This document shows positions 21,743 to 37,618 of a stretch of DNA of 64,000 bases, piece by piece. The notes beneath the pieces are model-generated. The model did not search any database and was not told the DNA's origin. It saw only the letters and a program-made list of their open reading frames with translations. The DNA is taken from the NCBI GenBank assembly GCA_022496185.1, contig WTXG01000066.1, forward strand, positions 108,926 to 172,925, read 5' to 3'. Within the stretch, counting starts at the first letter, position 1. Each line of letters opens with the position of its first letter. The translations under genes were made by a program, and so were the position numbers. The DNA is from Multifurca ochricompacta (taxonomy: Eukaryota; Basidiomycota; Agaricomycetes; Russulales; Russulaceae).

Positions 21743-22219
21743 GCTTTTCCTTTTCTGATTGGTTTTAAATTCGTTAAATTCGTAATGTGTGACGTGTAGC
21801 GCACGCAAAGCAAAACAAAGGTATTTTTTGTATTAGGGTTCCGGCCCGCAATTCGCCCGCTTCCACAGCTGCTACGAATTGGTTTTTTTTTTTCTTTTCC
21901 TTGGCACGAAATTTGAAGGTCAAATTCCGCATAGGCAAGGTGGAGTTGATTGTAAGTTGTAATGAAGCACGAAACTTTGGAAAGAAAAAAAAATAAGGTG
22001 GAGGTTGTCTGAAAGAAAAGGACGGACACAAGGCGAATGAATATGTAGAAAAAAAAAGCGAACGAAGAAAAGCATCCGAGAAAGTTGGGTAGGTAGTAAA
22101 AAGAAGAAAAAAAGAAAAGAGATTGAAATTAAAGAGCAGCAGCAGTTGTGCGTGGGGGTGAAAAGGTTTAGGTAAGTAGGCAAGTAGGTGTAGAGAGTTA
22201 GGGTAGTAGGTAAATTTCA
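21743..22219. other. Intergenic region between convergent genes
   Basis: Purine-rich tracts on the plus strand (22050-22130) and runs of T or A. It lies between two convergent gene ends, so it should hold both 3' UTRs. Long minus-strand frames here (Phe/Leu/Ser-rich) are composition artefacts. Confidence 0.5.
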
Positions 22220-22795
22220 TCATGGAATGATATCGTCTAGCTCGCCGTCGCGCACCCGAATCTCGACAACCTCTATCTCATAATCTCCCAATGAAGTTGA
22301 CGTGGACCCACAAGCGGAGAAAACCCCAGAAGATGTTGGCGGGGACGTAGAAGCGACGTCTGCGGACGCAAGACGTATATGTGACACCAAGATAAAAAAT
22401 TGGGAAAAGGAGGGGCCACATCAGTCAGTCTCTCAAACGCGGGGGTCATCATCATCAAAAAGAAGAAAAAATTTACGACCCCTGATGATGATAAAGGGGA
22501 GGTGGGAAAGAGGATACGCACATCGGTCCTTTATGTATGGTGGGACAAAGAGATCCTGCCGCAGAGATTTCAAAGTCGGGATGGATCAAAGGCAGAGAGA
22601 GGAAAGGGAATAAGAAATAGGGTGGGGGGAGGGGGGGGGAGAGGGGGGAGATAAATTGAGTGAGCGATTATTATTTCTACCGAAAAGCAGGAGGGGGAGG
22701 GGTTTTTTTGCGCCGGGACGGACAGAACAGACGTACCTGATTCCATACAACCCCTGACTGCGATGAATGGTCAAAATCGGACGGAGCGCACTCAC

Positions 22796-23445
22796 GGTTT
22801 GACGTCGTCCGTGAGTTCGTCGGGACCGTGCGTGAACGACGGGGACTGCTTTGTTGGGGCCGGTAGAGGATGGGACGGGGAAGGGTCTTCGGCACGTTGT
22901 TTGCCTTTATCTCGTTTCTCGGGATCATCATCACCACCACCACCACCACCACCACCACCACCACTACCTAAATCGCCAGTTCCGTTCTCGCCACTGCCGC
23001 CACTACTGCCCCGGTCTCGGTCTCGCGTTGCGCCTGCTGGTACTAAAGGAGAAAGAACGGGAGCGGTTTCGTATGCGTTGTCCGATTCGACGTCCATGAA
23101 TCCCACTGCTTCAGCTTCGATATCGACATCGAGATCAGCTTCGCCGCCTTTATTATTATTATTGTTGTTGTTGTTGTCGTTGTCGTCGTTGTCGGATGAG
23201 GACGAGGATGAGGACGAGGACGAGGAAGATTCAGCGTCTGAGGGGGAGTCTTCGTCTGCAGCGTCACCCGAGTCTGAGTCTTCGGATTCGGAGGAACCTA
23301 GGAATTCGCTTCGTGCTGGGATTTGCTCGTAGCAGGCCCATGTGGGTGGACTGGGAGCACGACCCAGGGGACGGTGACGAAAGAAGGGAGATGGTGAACG
23401 GGGGCATGGGTGAGAGGTCGAGTCTTGGCTTTGCGATTCAGTCAT
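22796..23445 (-). CDS. Acidic low-complexity protein, unknown function (first exon of a longer gene)
   Basis: Starts MTESQSQDS at 23445. The product has poly-Ser, poly-Asp/Asn, and a Gly run, with SP-rich and GPDELTDDVKP stretches, so it is probably disordered. At 22796 the frame meets CC|gtgagtgcg, a good donor, and a 21-nt exon (22737-22757, adding QGLYGI) can follow with donor gtacgt at 22736. A later open stretch ending at 22220 (...EIEVVEIRVRDGELDDIIP) is a plausible last exon but its phase could not be joined, so the 3' half is unresolved. No domain is recognised. It is divergent from THG1 across 235 bp. Confidence 0.55.
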
Positions 23446-23680
23446 TTTGTTATTATTATAGTTGGTTGAGAGAGAGAGAGAAAGAAAGAAAGAGAGAAGG
23501 GGGATACAAGTTGTGGTTTGTTGTGTTGTCTGTTGTCTAGATGCAGATCTCCTCAACACTGTATTGAAAAGCTCGAGGTCGAGTGACCGGCCCCCGACCC
23601 GCCACAATGGGCTCATGAGCAATTTCCCACACTAATCACGCTCGCTCGTCCCTCACACCTTCACCCCTCATCATTAACCC
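23446..23680. promoter_or_regulatory. Shared divergent promoter region
   Basis: Only 235 bp separate the ATG of the acidic protein (minus) from the ATG of THG1 (plus). It contains a 'gagagagaaagaaagaaagaga' tract and 'acaccttcacccctcatcatta' pyrimidine-rich sequence just before the THG1 start. No TATA box is clear. Confidence 0.5.
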
Positions 23681-24939
23681 ATGGCTGGTACTCGTTTCGC
23701 ATACGTTCGTAAATTTGAACTTCCAGATCCTCTTCTTCCTGGAACTTTCATCTTGTTACGTCTCGATGGTCATTCTTTTCATCGGTGCGCGTTCATCTAT
23801 CTCCTCTTCTACTCGGATCATTAATCATATATAGATTAGATTTTCTGATACCCATGGTTTCTCAAAGCCTAATGACTCTCGCGCCCTTGAGCTTATGGAT
23901 CATGCAGCTCGTTCTCTAATGGAGGAGTATTCAGACATCGTCCTCGGTTTTGGAGAGTCTGATGAGTATAGGTATCTCTTTCCTCCACTCCCCACTCTTT
24001 CCCTCTCTCTTTCTCAAAAGTTCTGAGGCAAACGTGAACCCACTCCCATCCTATCCATCTTCTGAGCCTAGTTTTTTACTGCGCAAAACTGCAACGTTGT
24101 ACAACAGACGACGATCAAAGATTACATCTACGTTATGTTCCCTCTTCACAGCCTTATACGTCATGCATTGGCCCGCATACTTCCCGGACGTTCCGCTACG
24201 CTATGCTCCCTCTTTTGATGCGCGCATTGTACTTTATCCATCGGTGCGAGAAATTCGGGATTACTTTTCGTGGCGCCAGGCCGATAGTATGTGTCACTTT
24301 TTCCCAGCGTATTGCCGCCAGCGCCGCCAGTTATTAATAGGCTCGGTGTTGGTTGCTAGCGCATATCAACAATTTATACAACACTGCCTTTTGGGCTCTC
24401 GTGCAACAAGGTGGGAAAACGACGAAAGAAGCCCACGAGACCCTGCGTGTATGTCTATCTTGACGGTTGTCGCCACTGTTCTCGCTGACCCGCAGCTTCG
24501 TCCGTTTAGGGCACAGTGTCCAGCCAGAAACACGAGATATTGTTTTCACAGTTTGGTATAAACTATAATGCACTTCCTTCACAGTTTCGAAAAGGGAGCG
24601 TATTAGTTTGGGAAAAGGTGACGCTTTAGACATCGATACCCTACAACCCATCAAACTGCTCTGCGAGTCAGGTTTTAGATGGTGAAAATGAAACGGACGC
24701 GAACGACGTCTTACCGACCCCGGAGACTGACCTGCTGGAGTCCCTTCAACCAGTGCGTCTATTGCTTTTACTTGTCAGCTCTTTAGCTTTTTAAGACCCT
24801 CCCATGGTAGAATCACCCCATTGCTAGGCCAGAGCAGGAAGGGCAGGAGAAAGGCGCATCGACCCGAATCACGTTGTTACACTGTGATATTATTGGAGAC
24901 GAATTCTGGAATCGGCGACCATATATATTGAAAGGCTGA
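23681..24939 (+). CDS. THG1: tRNA-His guanylyltransferase, 277 aa
   Basis: Exons 23681-23784, 23840-23971, 24072-24286, 24360-24448, 24510-24617, 24672-24752, 24835-24939; coding length 834 nt, phases agree. The enzyme adds the extra G(-1) to tRNA-His, needed for recognition by histidyl-tRNA synthetase, using a reverse-polymerase-like palm domain. Visible family motifs are the metal-binding RLDGHSF (exon 1), FGESDEY (exon 2), [13 protein letters not shown] (exon 4), [10 protein letters not shown] (exon 5) and the C-terminal [13 protein letters not shown]. Start, length and end fit the family. The last intron needs the acceptor at 24834 (ccagag|CAG) to hold the frame. Confidence 0.95.
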
Positions 24940-26005
24940 GGATCTGAGATTTAAAAGTATATTCTTCTTCTTGTGAGTGCTTACTCTGCTAGACTTACAG
25001 TGCCTTTTTATGAGATAGCCGTACACTACTTCTGGCTTAGCTGAGATCGCCCCGATAAGAAGGTTCTATTCTTTCCAAGGGGAATGGGGATGTGCTTGCC
25101 TGTACGTGAAGTTCACGGTAACGGCGCCACGCGCAACGAAGTCGCAGAAGCAAAGTTGAACTGATTTGACCATTCACAAGCTGACTGGGAGTGACGAGAG
25201 GGCTTTCTGATCAATGGGGCTGTTGTCAATAATGGGGGTATAGACAAGGGTTGTGCTCCCCTTCTCCCTCACTCCCGCTCTCTCTTTCGCTTTCCCTTTG
25301 ACACGCAAGCACGGCTTTAGTGAGCGAGATTATACATCTCAATACAATACGCCCACAGGATAACCCCGAGGGGAGGCCCCTGCCCTGGGGCCTATTGTAT
25401 CTGTTTCTATTGATAGCCATCCCAGCCGTGATTAACCGATTCGTTTGTGCCATTTCAATTGCCACGTCCGTCCCTCTCCATGTGAGCAGGTTGTTGTTTA
25501 AACCACCATACTGTTACTACTACTACTACTACTACTACTATTACTATTTACTCTGCCATCCTCTTGTCCCAAATTCTCACAGTTAAAGAGGTTTAACGGA
25601 ATGGACCTCCGCGCTATCACTAACGTCGATGGCGATGGCGGTAAGTTGTTTACACTTGTGGGTCCAATAATTGCTGTCATTGTATGTGTATGCCTGTGCT
25701 CGTGCCCTCTCTCTACACTTACACTTACACTTACACCTACACCTACACATACGCCTACACCCATCCCTATACACCGTTCCTTTCCCTCTCTCATAGACTC
25801 GTACACATAGACAAGTCGTTTGTGAACGACAAGTGAACGAGTACGGGGGAGCCGACCAGATGGGTTGTGGGTCCATCCCATCCCCTCATCCCTGCTGCCC
25901 CGTAACTTTCTCATACCCTCATACACTTTTCATTTTTTGACTCTTCCCATCGCCTTGATCCCCGATCCCTCCTTGTTTAACCTCCTCCTTCCCCCCCGAC
26001 GAGGC
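24940..26005. other. Intergenic region with microsatellites
   Basis: It contains a (tac)n run at about 25513-25545 and a 'acactt/acacct' hexamer minisatellite at about 25710-25765. No gene is supported. The 3' half should contain the forkhead gene promoter and 5' UTR; a 'ccctcctccttccccccc' pyrimidine block precedes the chosen ATG at 26006. Confidence 0.5.
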
Positions 26006-29760
<3,755 letters not shown>

Positions 29761-30624
29761 CCAAATTAAAAATAAAAATAAAGTCGCGATTTTTAGCCAG
29801 CGGCAGTAGTATGTATGTGCGGAGTTGATCAGGCTCTGCCGCTGCTAAGAAGCATCACCATCATCATGATTCGGGCAGGGATTTTTTTTTAAGGCGACCA
29901 CCCACGCCCCCCCCTCCCTCCTCCCCCGGGCGCGCTGGCACCTCAGTCAAGCTTTTCTTTTCGACGAGTCGTTGTCGTGTCTCTGTTCTCTTGGTCTCTA
30001 GGCTCTGGGTTTTTCCTCTCGGAGGTTTTCTTCACACTCTCGTCCCCTTCCTCTCCCCAAATTCATCACCTTCCCCACCTATTCTTTCACCCCACACATA
30101 CGACGCACGCCTTTTTTTCTCGCAGCAGAAATGAAATGTGGATCTGGTGCACATATTGAATGCAAAGCTTCTCTCCCTTTCCTCCCCCCCCGTTCTGAAG
30201 TTTTCCGTAACTTTATGCTGCCTATTTTTTCTTTTTCTGGTTGCTTTCTTTCCCTTCATCCTCCCCCCACCCCACTCCTTTCGCGATTGTTGTTATCCTT
30301 ATAGTCCTGTTTTTTTTTGTCCATGTTACCGCCCATCAAGTCGAACATTACAACTACTCGTGCTTTGGCTTTCCGTCGTTTCTTAACTTGCTCGCATCTA
30401 CATCGCCCTCACCCTGTGTAGCAACTCTTTGTTTCATACGTGTACTATATACCTACTACAATCACCGCAACACTCATGTGCAATTAAATTTTTTTTTCTG
30501 GATGGATGACAAAATAAAGAAATGTAATGGATAGCACTTCGTGTGGCTTCAAAAAGAGGTGGGCCAACAGATATTGACAAGGGGCCTGGGGGGAGACGAG
30601 AGGCATAAAGAAAATCAAACCTTA
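29761..30624. other. Intergenic region, pyrimidine-rich
   Basis: An 'aaaataaaaataaa' motif just after the forkhead stop could serve polyadenylation. The rest is C/T-rich (29900-30330) with no coding signal. Confidence 0.45.
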
Positions 30625-30714
30625 CTTCGGTGCGGGGAATCGAACCTCAACCTCCTCGGGTCTCTGGTTAAGAATTTTGAAAGTGAGGTATGCTAGCCAT
30701 TGCACCACACTGAA
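30625..30714 (-). tRNA. tRNA-Glu(UUC) with intron, probably decayed
   Basis: On the minus strand: 7-nt acceptor TTCAGTG/CACCGAA, D arm GTGC/GCAT around AATGGCTA, anticodon loop CTTTCAA (anticodon TTC), an intron of about 18 nt after the loop, then CGAGG and T arm TGAGG-TTCGATT-CCCCG. Mismatches occur in the acceptor (A-C), the anticodon stem (CCTCA/CGAGG) and the T stem. At the first two a CG would restore pairing where CA is now present, as expected from CpG decay. It may be non-functional. Confidence 0.6.
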
Positions 30715-30925
30715 CTGACATTGTTATATCTAGGAGTTTCTCACAATCCTTGTGTCAACTCTTCCACAGGACTGTGGCATGGCAGAATGTCATGACCATC
30801 AAGTAGGGCTGCGCGCCGTCCGTTTGATGGTGACGGCTGTCTATTTGATGGTGAGGGACAGGTATGGCTGACCTGTAGACCTACCGTTTTTGGTACTCAC
30901 TGGATTGCTTACGGTATGGTATGGG

Positions 30926-33900
30926 TAGTGTTGTGACGGCCCCGGCTCGGCCTGAAGCCGCGGCTTAGGCCCGGCTTTTGGCGGCTTAGGCTTTTCAAAA
31001 CTCAAGCCTGGGCCGTAGCGACGGCTTCCGGCCGGCTTAGGCCCGGCTCAGGCCCAAGCCGCGGCTTTACAGCGTCAAATCAAGTTTTAGCTGCATTTTT
31101 TGAAGGACTTGTAGTTTACATTATATCAACCCCTAGCCACTGCTTTGGCCTTCTGCCATATTATGTCTCCCATTTAATTCCTGTAACATAAGTTGTCTTA
31201 TTTTAGCTTGTATCAATAACAGCGTTTGTAACGGGTGTTTCTATCCCGCGCTTGCTATGTAGATAAGATAAGATGTTGAGATCGTGGTGAAACTAAGAGT
31301 GAAAATCCAGCAAGAATACACCTATATTGAACAATTGCTAAGAGCCTACACCCCCAAGAAGACGAGATGGGATCTGCAGCGTGCTACAGGGCATCTTTAA
31401 ATAGGTTCTAGTACTATTCTACAAAATACCAAAGCCGATCGAGCGTGCGATGTAAATCTAATTATTTATCAGTGGCTTACTCTTCTAAGTACCCTGACAC
31501 ATCTTATTTACTAACGCGCGATCGTTTCTGCCAGTCTGGCATTATCTAAAATACATATTAGACTACTTTAGACTACTCTATAATCAGATTATCAATTAAT
31601 ATTACTCAAACAATGGCCGCGTGTATCTATAATGTCCTTTGCTGCATAAAAAATGCACATCCAGGACAGCGTTGAATTTGTTGAACCAGAATATTGGTAC
31701 AGAGATAGTCCGACATAATTGTGATCGCGTTTAGATAAAACAATTGATGAGATAAAAACGTGTTCTCACATTAATTAAGATACTGAGTATATACATCTCA
31801 GATCGATCATGTGATGAAATCACTTTCATTAACAAGCAAGATAACGCGCGCGTTCGTTTACTTTAATTTGGTAGCTGATATAGTACATCTAAATTGTATA
31901 TAAAGTCACCAAATCTGCTATAGATAAAGCAGTTGCTATTGTGTCTCTAAGTTAACAAAGTATCTAAAATAAAAGGCTGCGCCATGTCTGTTTGCTTCGG
32001 AATTCCCTCCACTTCTAAAACCCTCTTGCACGTTCCCGCTTGCCTCCTTTTGCACCTATAATCTTATCATCTTTGTACATATCCTCATCATCAGCAAATA
32101 ATTGATCCCATGTAAAACCTTCCGCTACATCGTCAGCACCTCCAGCCAACTCTAAGTCCATTTCTTCAAGGTTCTCCTCCTCCTCTGTTGCCACTACAAC
32201 GTCTCGGAAGATCAGGTCATTATGGAACAGACATTTTAAACATTGTAAAGCTTCAACAATGTCTCCCTTGAGCCGATTGCGTTGCTTGCTTAGGGTAATG
32301 CCAGCAGAAGAGAATGCACGCTCGCTTGATACTGAAGATGCCATGATGGCAAGATAGTCACGGGCAAGGGAAGCCGCGATCGGATAACGAGGTGCATTGA
32401 GCTAAATGAAAAGCAGTGTCTCAGTAACTATGAGACCATCACGACAGCGAATACGCACACCCCACCACTCCACAACTGTCATACCAGGTGGGATTATATC
32501 ATTAGTATCAATATAGCGTTTGAAATCAATCATCCATGGTGGTGATAACGCATGAACAGCAACATCATCTGATTCATCCGAATCAGTGTCACGCAGAAGG
32601 CTGTGAGTTTTCTGTCGCTTGGCAACACGGGTAGTGGAAGATTTGGAAGACAGGGCGTTGGCAGCTTGAAGTTGTTCATAACGCTCCTTGAACTTTGCTG
32701 ATGTGAGCAAGAATAGTAAATTCTGAAGTAACATACCGCATTCCGTGCCAATGTTAAGACTTCCTGTTGGAGCTCTGCATTCCAGTGTTTTTCGAAGTGA
32801 GCCATCTTTTTCTCAGGATGTAGCACTAGTGGCCATCAGGGATGACAAAAAGACACAGAGACTTTGAACGTACGCAAGGCTAGGATATGAGCATCAGAAT
32901 CTGCAGTCTTTTGGTAGTATTCATTGAGCTTCATGGTGGCAGCATCAAGTGCAGACTTAAATGAATTGTATTTGAGTTTATCAGCTCGGCTAGACCATGC
33001 AGCATGCAGCATTTCGATTGCAGGAACAGCGTTGGAGAGAGTGGGAATACGAGCAGATGAGAATGCTTGCTGTGCTTTGTCGGCATGCTGCACACAGGTC
33101 AATAATTACACATCACGGAAGCGCAGGAGGAACGCACGCTGAGGAGGCCACAGAATACACTAACGCGGTGCCACTCATCCTCGGAGAGCATGAGAGCATC
33201 AGTTTTTTTTCGTGCTTCAAGATTACCATCTGTGCAAACACCAAGTTCATAGACAAATTCATCGACAAACTATCTGAAGATAAGCGGCAGTCAACGTGCT
33301 GTAAAAATATTGTACTTGCCTTCCGCTTTGATTCGGCACGATTTAACATCACATATGTGGATCCCCATCGCACCTTCATGTCGAGTAACAGCTGCATGGG
33401 CTGCTTCACCCCTTTCCGAATCTGGATGGACTTGAAAAGTTCTTTACGTTGTGAGGAGGAACGCTCCTGGAAGGTAGATCAGTACATATGGCTAGCACAC
33501 AAAATTATACTGACCTTGACAGAAATTGCACGTATGAGCCCTAATTCATCTCGTTCCCAAGCACCGACATCTGGTGTGTGTTCATCGATGTTGTGAGGGT
33601 TGTAATACTTGGCTTTACTTCGTGTCGAGATGAGAGCTTGGGTAGCAAGGTTGATGATATGAGCAAGGCACCTGCAGAGTTAAAAGAACGTTGATAAGGT
33701 ACTGCGAACAACTACGGAAATATCAACTCACCGAATATGTCGCTTTTTGACATCAAATGTCTGCCCTGTTTTACTTTCATAACAACGAGCAAATTCAGCA
33801 ATCATTGTGCCGTTGTTCGATGCATTGTCACAGGTTATATGACCAATCTACAGATGGTAAGTAAATAAATGAAATTTGATCGGAATTACTCGCCTTGCGA

Positions 33901-36376
33901 ACAATTCCAAGGCGGTTGCAGATCTTGTAAAGAGCTTGGCCTAATCGTTGGCCATTGTGTGCCGTATTCATCTGTGTAAATCCGAGAAGAGCATGTTCCA
34001 ACGTCCATTTACCTGGTGAATGCTCCTCAATCCAATGACCAGTCACAGCAAAATACCCATCTATATTCGAGGCTTGCCATGCATCACAAGTTAGACTGAT
34101 TTGTCCAGAAACGTATTGGCTCTGGGAAAGTGGATTAGAACATGAAGCTGCAAATGAAAAGGTACAAACGTTGAGACGATCTTTCAGCTTAGTCATTTGC
34201 ATCTTGAAGAGGGTAATTATTTCGTCACGCGTTTGCTTTCTGTTGGGGATCTTGATGCCGCGGGTTGCTCGAGAGGCAAGATGTATCATATGTTGGAAGG
34301 AGGGATGTTCAAAAGCAGAAATAGACTGTCGGTGACAATGAGAACTGACATTGGAATAAATAACAAGATGTACCTGATCGGTTTCAATCAGCCACTGTAT
34401 CGCAGCTTCCTTGAATACATCATCTGTGTAGGGAAGTGGCTTGCTGTCAGGATCCACAGGATGGAAGTGTTCGTCCACTTGAGTTTGTTCCATTTCTTTC
34501 TCAAGAACCTCTTTGCGTCTTGCATTTGCATCCTCAGGGAGCATTGATAGGAAACCCGTAGACTTGCACCACTGTCGATATGTACCCTGGTGATGGAGGG
34601 ATTCAATCAACAACAAATTATGAGAAAAACAGTACCTCGCACCTTGTGCTTTGCAGCCATGTGACGTCGAAGAGTTGTATGTTGGTTAACAAGAAGTTGA
34701 TCCGTTTTGTTGCGGCCATCTCCAGATCTGTGAGAATCTCAAATCTCAGATAAACAGATATATATATGACGTTGGTCACTCACGCGCACAACTTGCACCG
34801 ACGCCGACCATGTTTATCACCTTTCATGTGCACCACAGGCTCAAAAAACTGATTGAGATCTGCTGTCAGGCTCTTCTTATTCTTGTCACTTGGTGTATCA
34901 GAATCGATGTCCATGACATTGACATCTTTGTACATTCCATTCCCATCTGTTTGAGGAACGTTACTTGTATCTGCGATAGGTATTATTACTACTATAGCTT
35001 ATCTGATGAATTAATCACATACCCGATGGCTTTCGTATGCGCTTTTGTTTCTGCTTGATTTTCTTTGCTGCTGTAGGTGCATGATCTGAATCCTGATCTG
35101 AATCGTCACTATCCGGATCAGTAGGCAGGATGGTGCTAGCTTTGGATGTGGTTGTAGGGGTTATCAGTGGCAGTGATAGTGCTTCTGATTGATCTTCATC
35201 TTGCTGTTCAGGAGGGTGATCAACAGTAACATTGCCAGCCTGAGCACTTAGAAGAGCGATCCGTGTGGCCTCTGCTGCACGTTTCGCCTGGGCATGTGCA
35301 ATGCTCACACGATGAGAAGCTAGTGCAGGTTGTGCAGCATTAGAATCAGCAGTTAGACGGCTGGAGGGAATAGGAGGGCGTCTATCTCGTGGTGCTCTTT
35401 CTGTTGACATGATGATAAAGATGATTGCTAGGTTGTTGGATCACTGGCTCTCATTGTATGCACCCTTATATACTTGTGGAGAGACCTAGCTGAAGGAGTG
35501 TTTATAATATAACAGAGGTGAAGCCATGTGAGGCGAAACAAAGTGGAATAAACAAAAGGGAATAAAGGGAGAAACAGGGTAGCGGGTATAAGGAAATGAA
35601 TAGGTAAGCGGCCGGAATGCATACAATCCGAATACCAACGTTAATATGCTAAGTAAAATTGCTCGTACCATGGATTAATCGGCTTGTACCAGTGTCAGAG
35701 TCTGTCGAAACTAAAGTCAGGCAAACTTAGAAATTTAATTGACAGTATAGTAATGGAAGAGTGAGAGCAAATGGGTCCGCCAAAAGTGGCGATGACCAGA
35801 GGATTCGCTCCAATGCCTGAGCCATCGGAAGGAAACAGGCGTCATGATGGCATGGGAATATATTTTAGATACTACAATACTACAATCTATCTCACCTTGT
35901 AACTTAGATGCTTGCAATAACACAATAGCAACTGCTTTATCTATAGCAGATTTGTGGCTTTATATACAATTTAGATGTACTATATCAGCTACCAAATTAA
36001 AGTAAATGAATGCTGCATTATCTTGCTTGTTAATTAAAGTGATTTCATCACATGATTGATCTGAGATGTATATACTCAGTATCTTAATTAATGTGAGATG
36101 CATTTTTATCTCATCAATTGTTTTATCTAAACATGATCACAATTATGTCAGACTACTTCTGTACTGGTATTCTGGTTCAACAGTTCACAAAAATCTGGAT
36201 AGAAAGCATGACTCAGCCACCAAAAGCCACAGCCTAAGCTGCAGCTTCAGGCTTTCCAAACCTGAAGCCTGAGCTGTGGGCTGCTGGAAGCCATTTTCAT
36301 GGCCTATGTTGGCCCAGCTTTTTCTGGCTCAGAAATGGCCAGCTTATGGCTGTGAGCTGAGCCATGCACAACACTA
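30926..36376 (-). mobile_element. hAT element with complete spliced transposase
   Basis: The left end begins TAGTGTTGTGACGGCCCCGG; the right end read inward begins TAGTGTTGTGCATGGC. Long subterminal inverted repeats are shared: about 1 kb on the left (to about 31975) and an internally shortened 0.5 kb on the right (from about 35865). The bases flanking the two ends do not match (ggtatggg and gttgcttt), so no target duplication is seen and one end may come from a rearrangement. The right end lies within a gypsy gag-pol fragment. Confidence 0.8.
32015..35410 (-). CDS. hAT transposase with BED zinc finger, spliced, apparently intact
   Basis: ATG at 35410 (MSTERAPRDRRPP), stop at 32015-32017. 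Exons chain through about a dozen short introns without a stop. Order: Ser/Asp-rich N-terminus with KKIKQKQKRIRK; BED-type finger (RRRCKLC ... LRRHMAAKHK); RNase H-like catalytic core with LTCDAWQASNIDGYF and ITCDNASNNGTM carrying the first two aspartates; CLAHIINLATQAL; MKVRWGSTYVMLNR; and the C-terminal dimerisation block YPIAASLARDYLAI, SSVSSERAFSSAG, LKGDIVEALQCLK. Introns 33848-33893 and 33270-33319 have GC donors (AAG|gcgagt, AAG|gcaagt). The enzyme would cut at the TIRs and insert with 8-bp duplications, and could mobilise the small element at 264-660. Confidence 0.82.
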
Positions 36377-37520
36377 GTTGCTTTGTCCTTTCCCCAACTT
36401 GTACCTCTAGGTCACAGCAATGCATGATCTTTCCAGCTCAATTGGCTGTTCCATCTATGTTCCAAATATTCTTTTCCTGGGGGAGCAGCTGCATTCCCAA
36501 TCCCAGGGTCTTCTGGAGTCTCTGGCTGATAAAGTTGTTGGTTGCTCCAGAATCAATCAAAATGTCTTGGTCAGCCATCTTCTGTGTGGTTTCAAAGTGT
36601 ACTGGTATTTTTAGAGATTTGAAACAACTAGTATACACAGAAGTTACATGGAGTGCTCTTGCCCAGGCTGATGGGGTTGAGCCTTTCAAAAATCCTTTTG
36701 TCCAAATGCTTTCTCCACCAAGATGGAGCAGACCTCTTCTTCTTCTTTCATCAACCTCTGTTTCTCATCATCAGCAAGTGCTGCTCTCACCTTGGTTCAG
36801 TCAGCTGATGTGTCCATTGTGTTGGGGTCTCTGGGTATGGTAGGCTTGACCCTGAAGGTGACCTTCCATTGCTCTCAGGGTTTCCCCTTCTTTGTTTCTA
36901 TGCTGAACTGTGTCTGGAAATCCAGGTAATCCTGTTTCTGCCTTCTTGCAGCATTCATCCACTGGCTCCACATTTCAGGGTGATGAAATTGGATGATATT
37001 TTCGACCAGGGGTTAGGCAACCCTTGGGAGAAGAGGTCAAGGGAGGCCTCTTCTTCAACATCATACCCTGCTCATTTTGCCAGATTACAGAATTTGGCTA
37101 CATAACCATCCAAATCCCCTTGCTCCATTTTCAGGGTTTTAAGCTCCCTAGCAGCCTTCTGTTTTGCTTGTCCATCTGTGAATGTGTCTTTAAAATGCCA
37201 TGCAATCACATCCCACAGATCTTTGTCTGTCATCCACTTTCCAGCTGTGATTCTATCATTCAGCCACTCCAGCTGTTCCATGGTCCAATCATCAATGGCC
37301 TCTCCTTGGATCAGGGAGAGGAATAGATTGGTTCTTTGGGATGGATTTACAATTTGCAGTACATCATGATTAAAGTTTTTGAAGGTTTTGAACTCCAGCA
37401 TGAACTTTTTGCTTTGAGATCAATCCCCAGTGAAGGTTGTCAGGAGAACACCAGAGAGGTGGCCAGAGGGTGGAGGCATGTTTGGTGTGGGTCCAACAAG
37501 GGCTGGGGGCAGAATGCAGT
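36377..37520 (-). pseudogene. Gypsy gag/protease fragment F
   Basis: Minus-strand fragments match element A protease (ILIDSGATNNFISQRLQKT, 36438-36690) and gag (37072-37401, WTMEQLEWLNDRI, DLWDVIAWHFKDTF). About 220 bp including the zinc knuckle is deleted near 36745. The sequence is almost free of CG. It is cut by the hAT end at 36376 and ends near 37520 where LINE sequence begins. Codons that are CGN in A appear here as TGN or CAN. Confidence 0.8.
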
Positions 37521-37618
37521 CATCCCTTTTCCTCTAACCACCATCATCAAGCTTGAGCCTTGCTCACTTTGCTGGTAGTTTAGATTAGACAAATACACAC
37601 TTTGCCTTCACTGTTAGC

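Noticed and set aside
21774..22223. Minus-strand Phe/Leu-rich ORF of 149 codons looking like a membrane protein
   Set aside because: It arises from purine-rich tracts of the intergenic DNA and shows no start context or conserved motif.
25513..25770. Short tandem repeats as telomere or centromere sequence
   Set aside because: The tac and acactt runs are short, isolated microsatellites without the TTAGGG-type unit.
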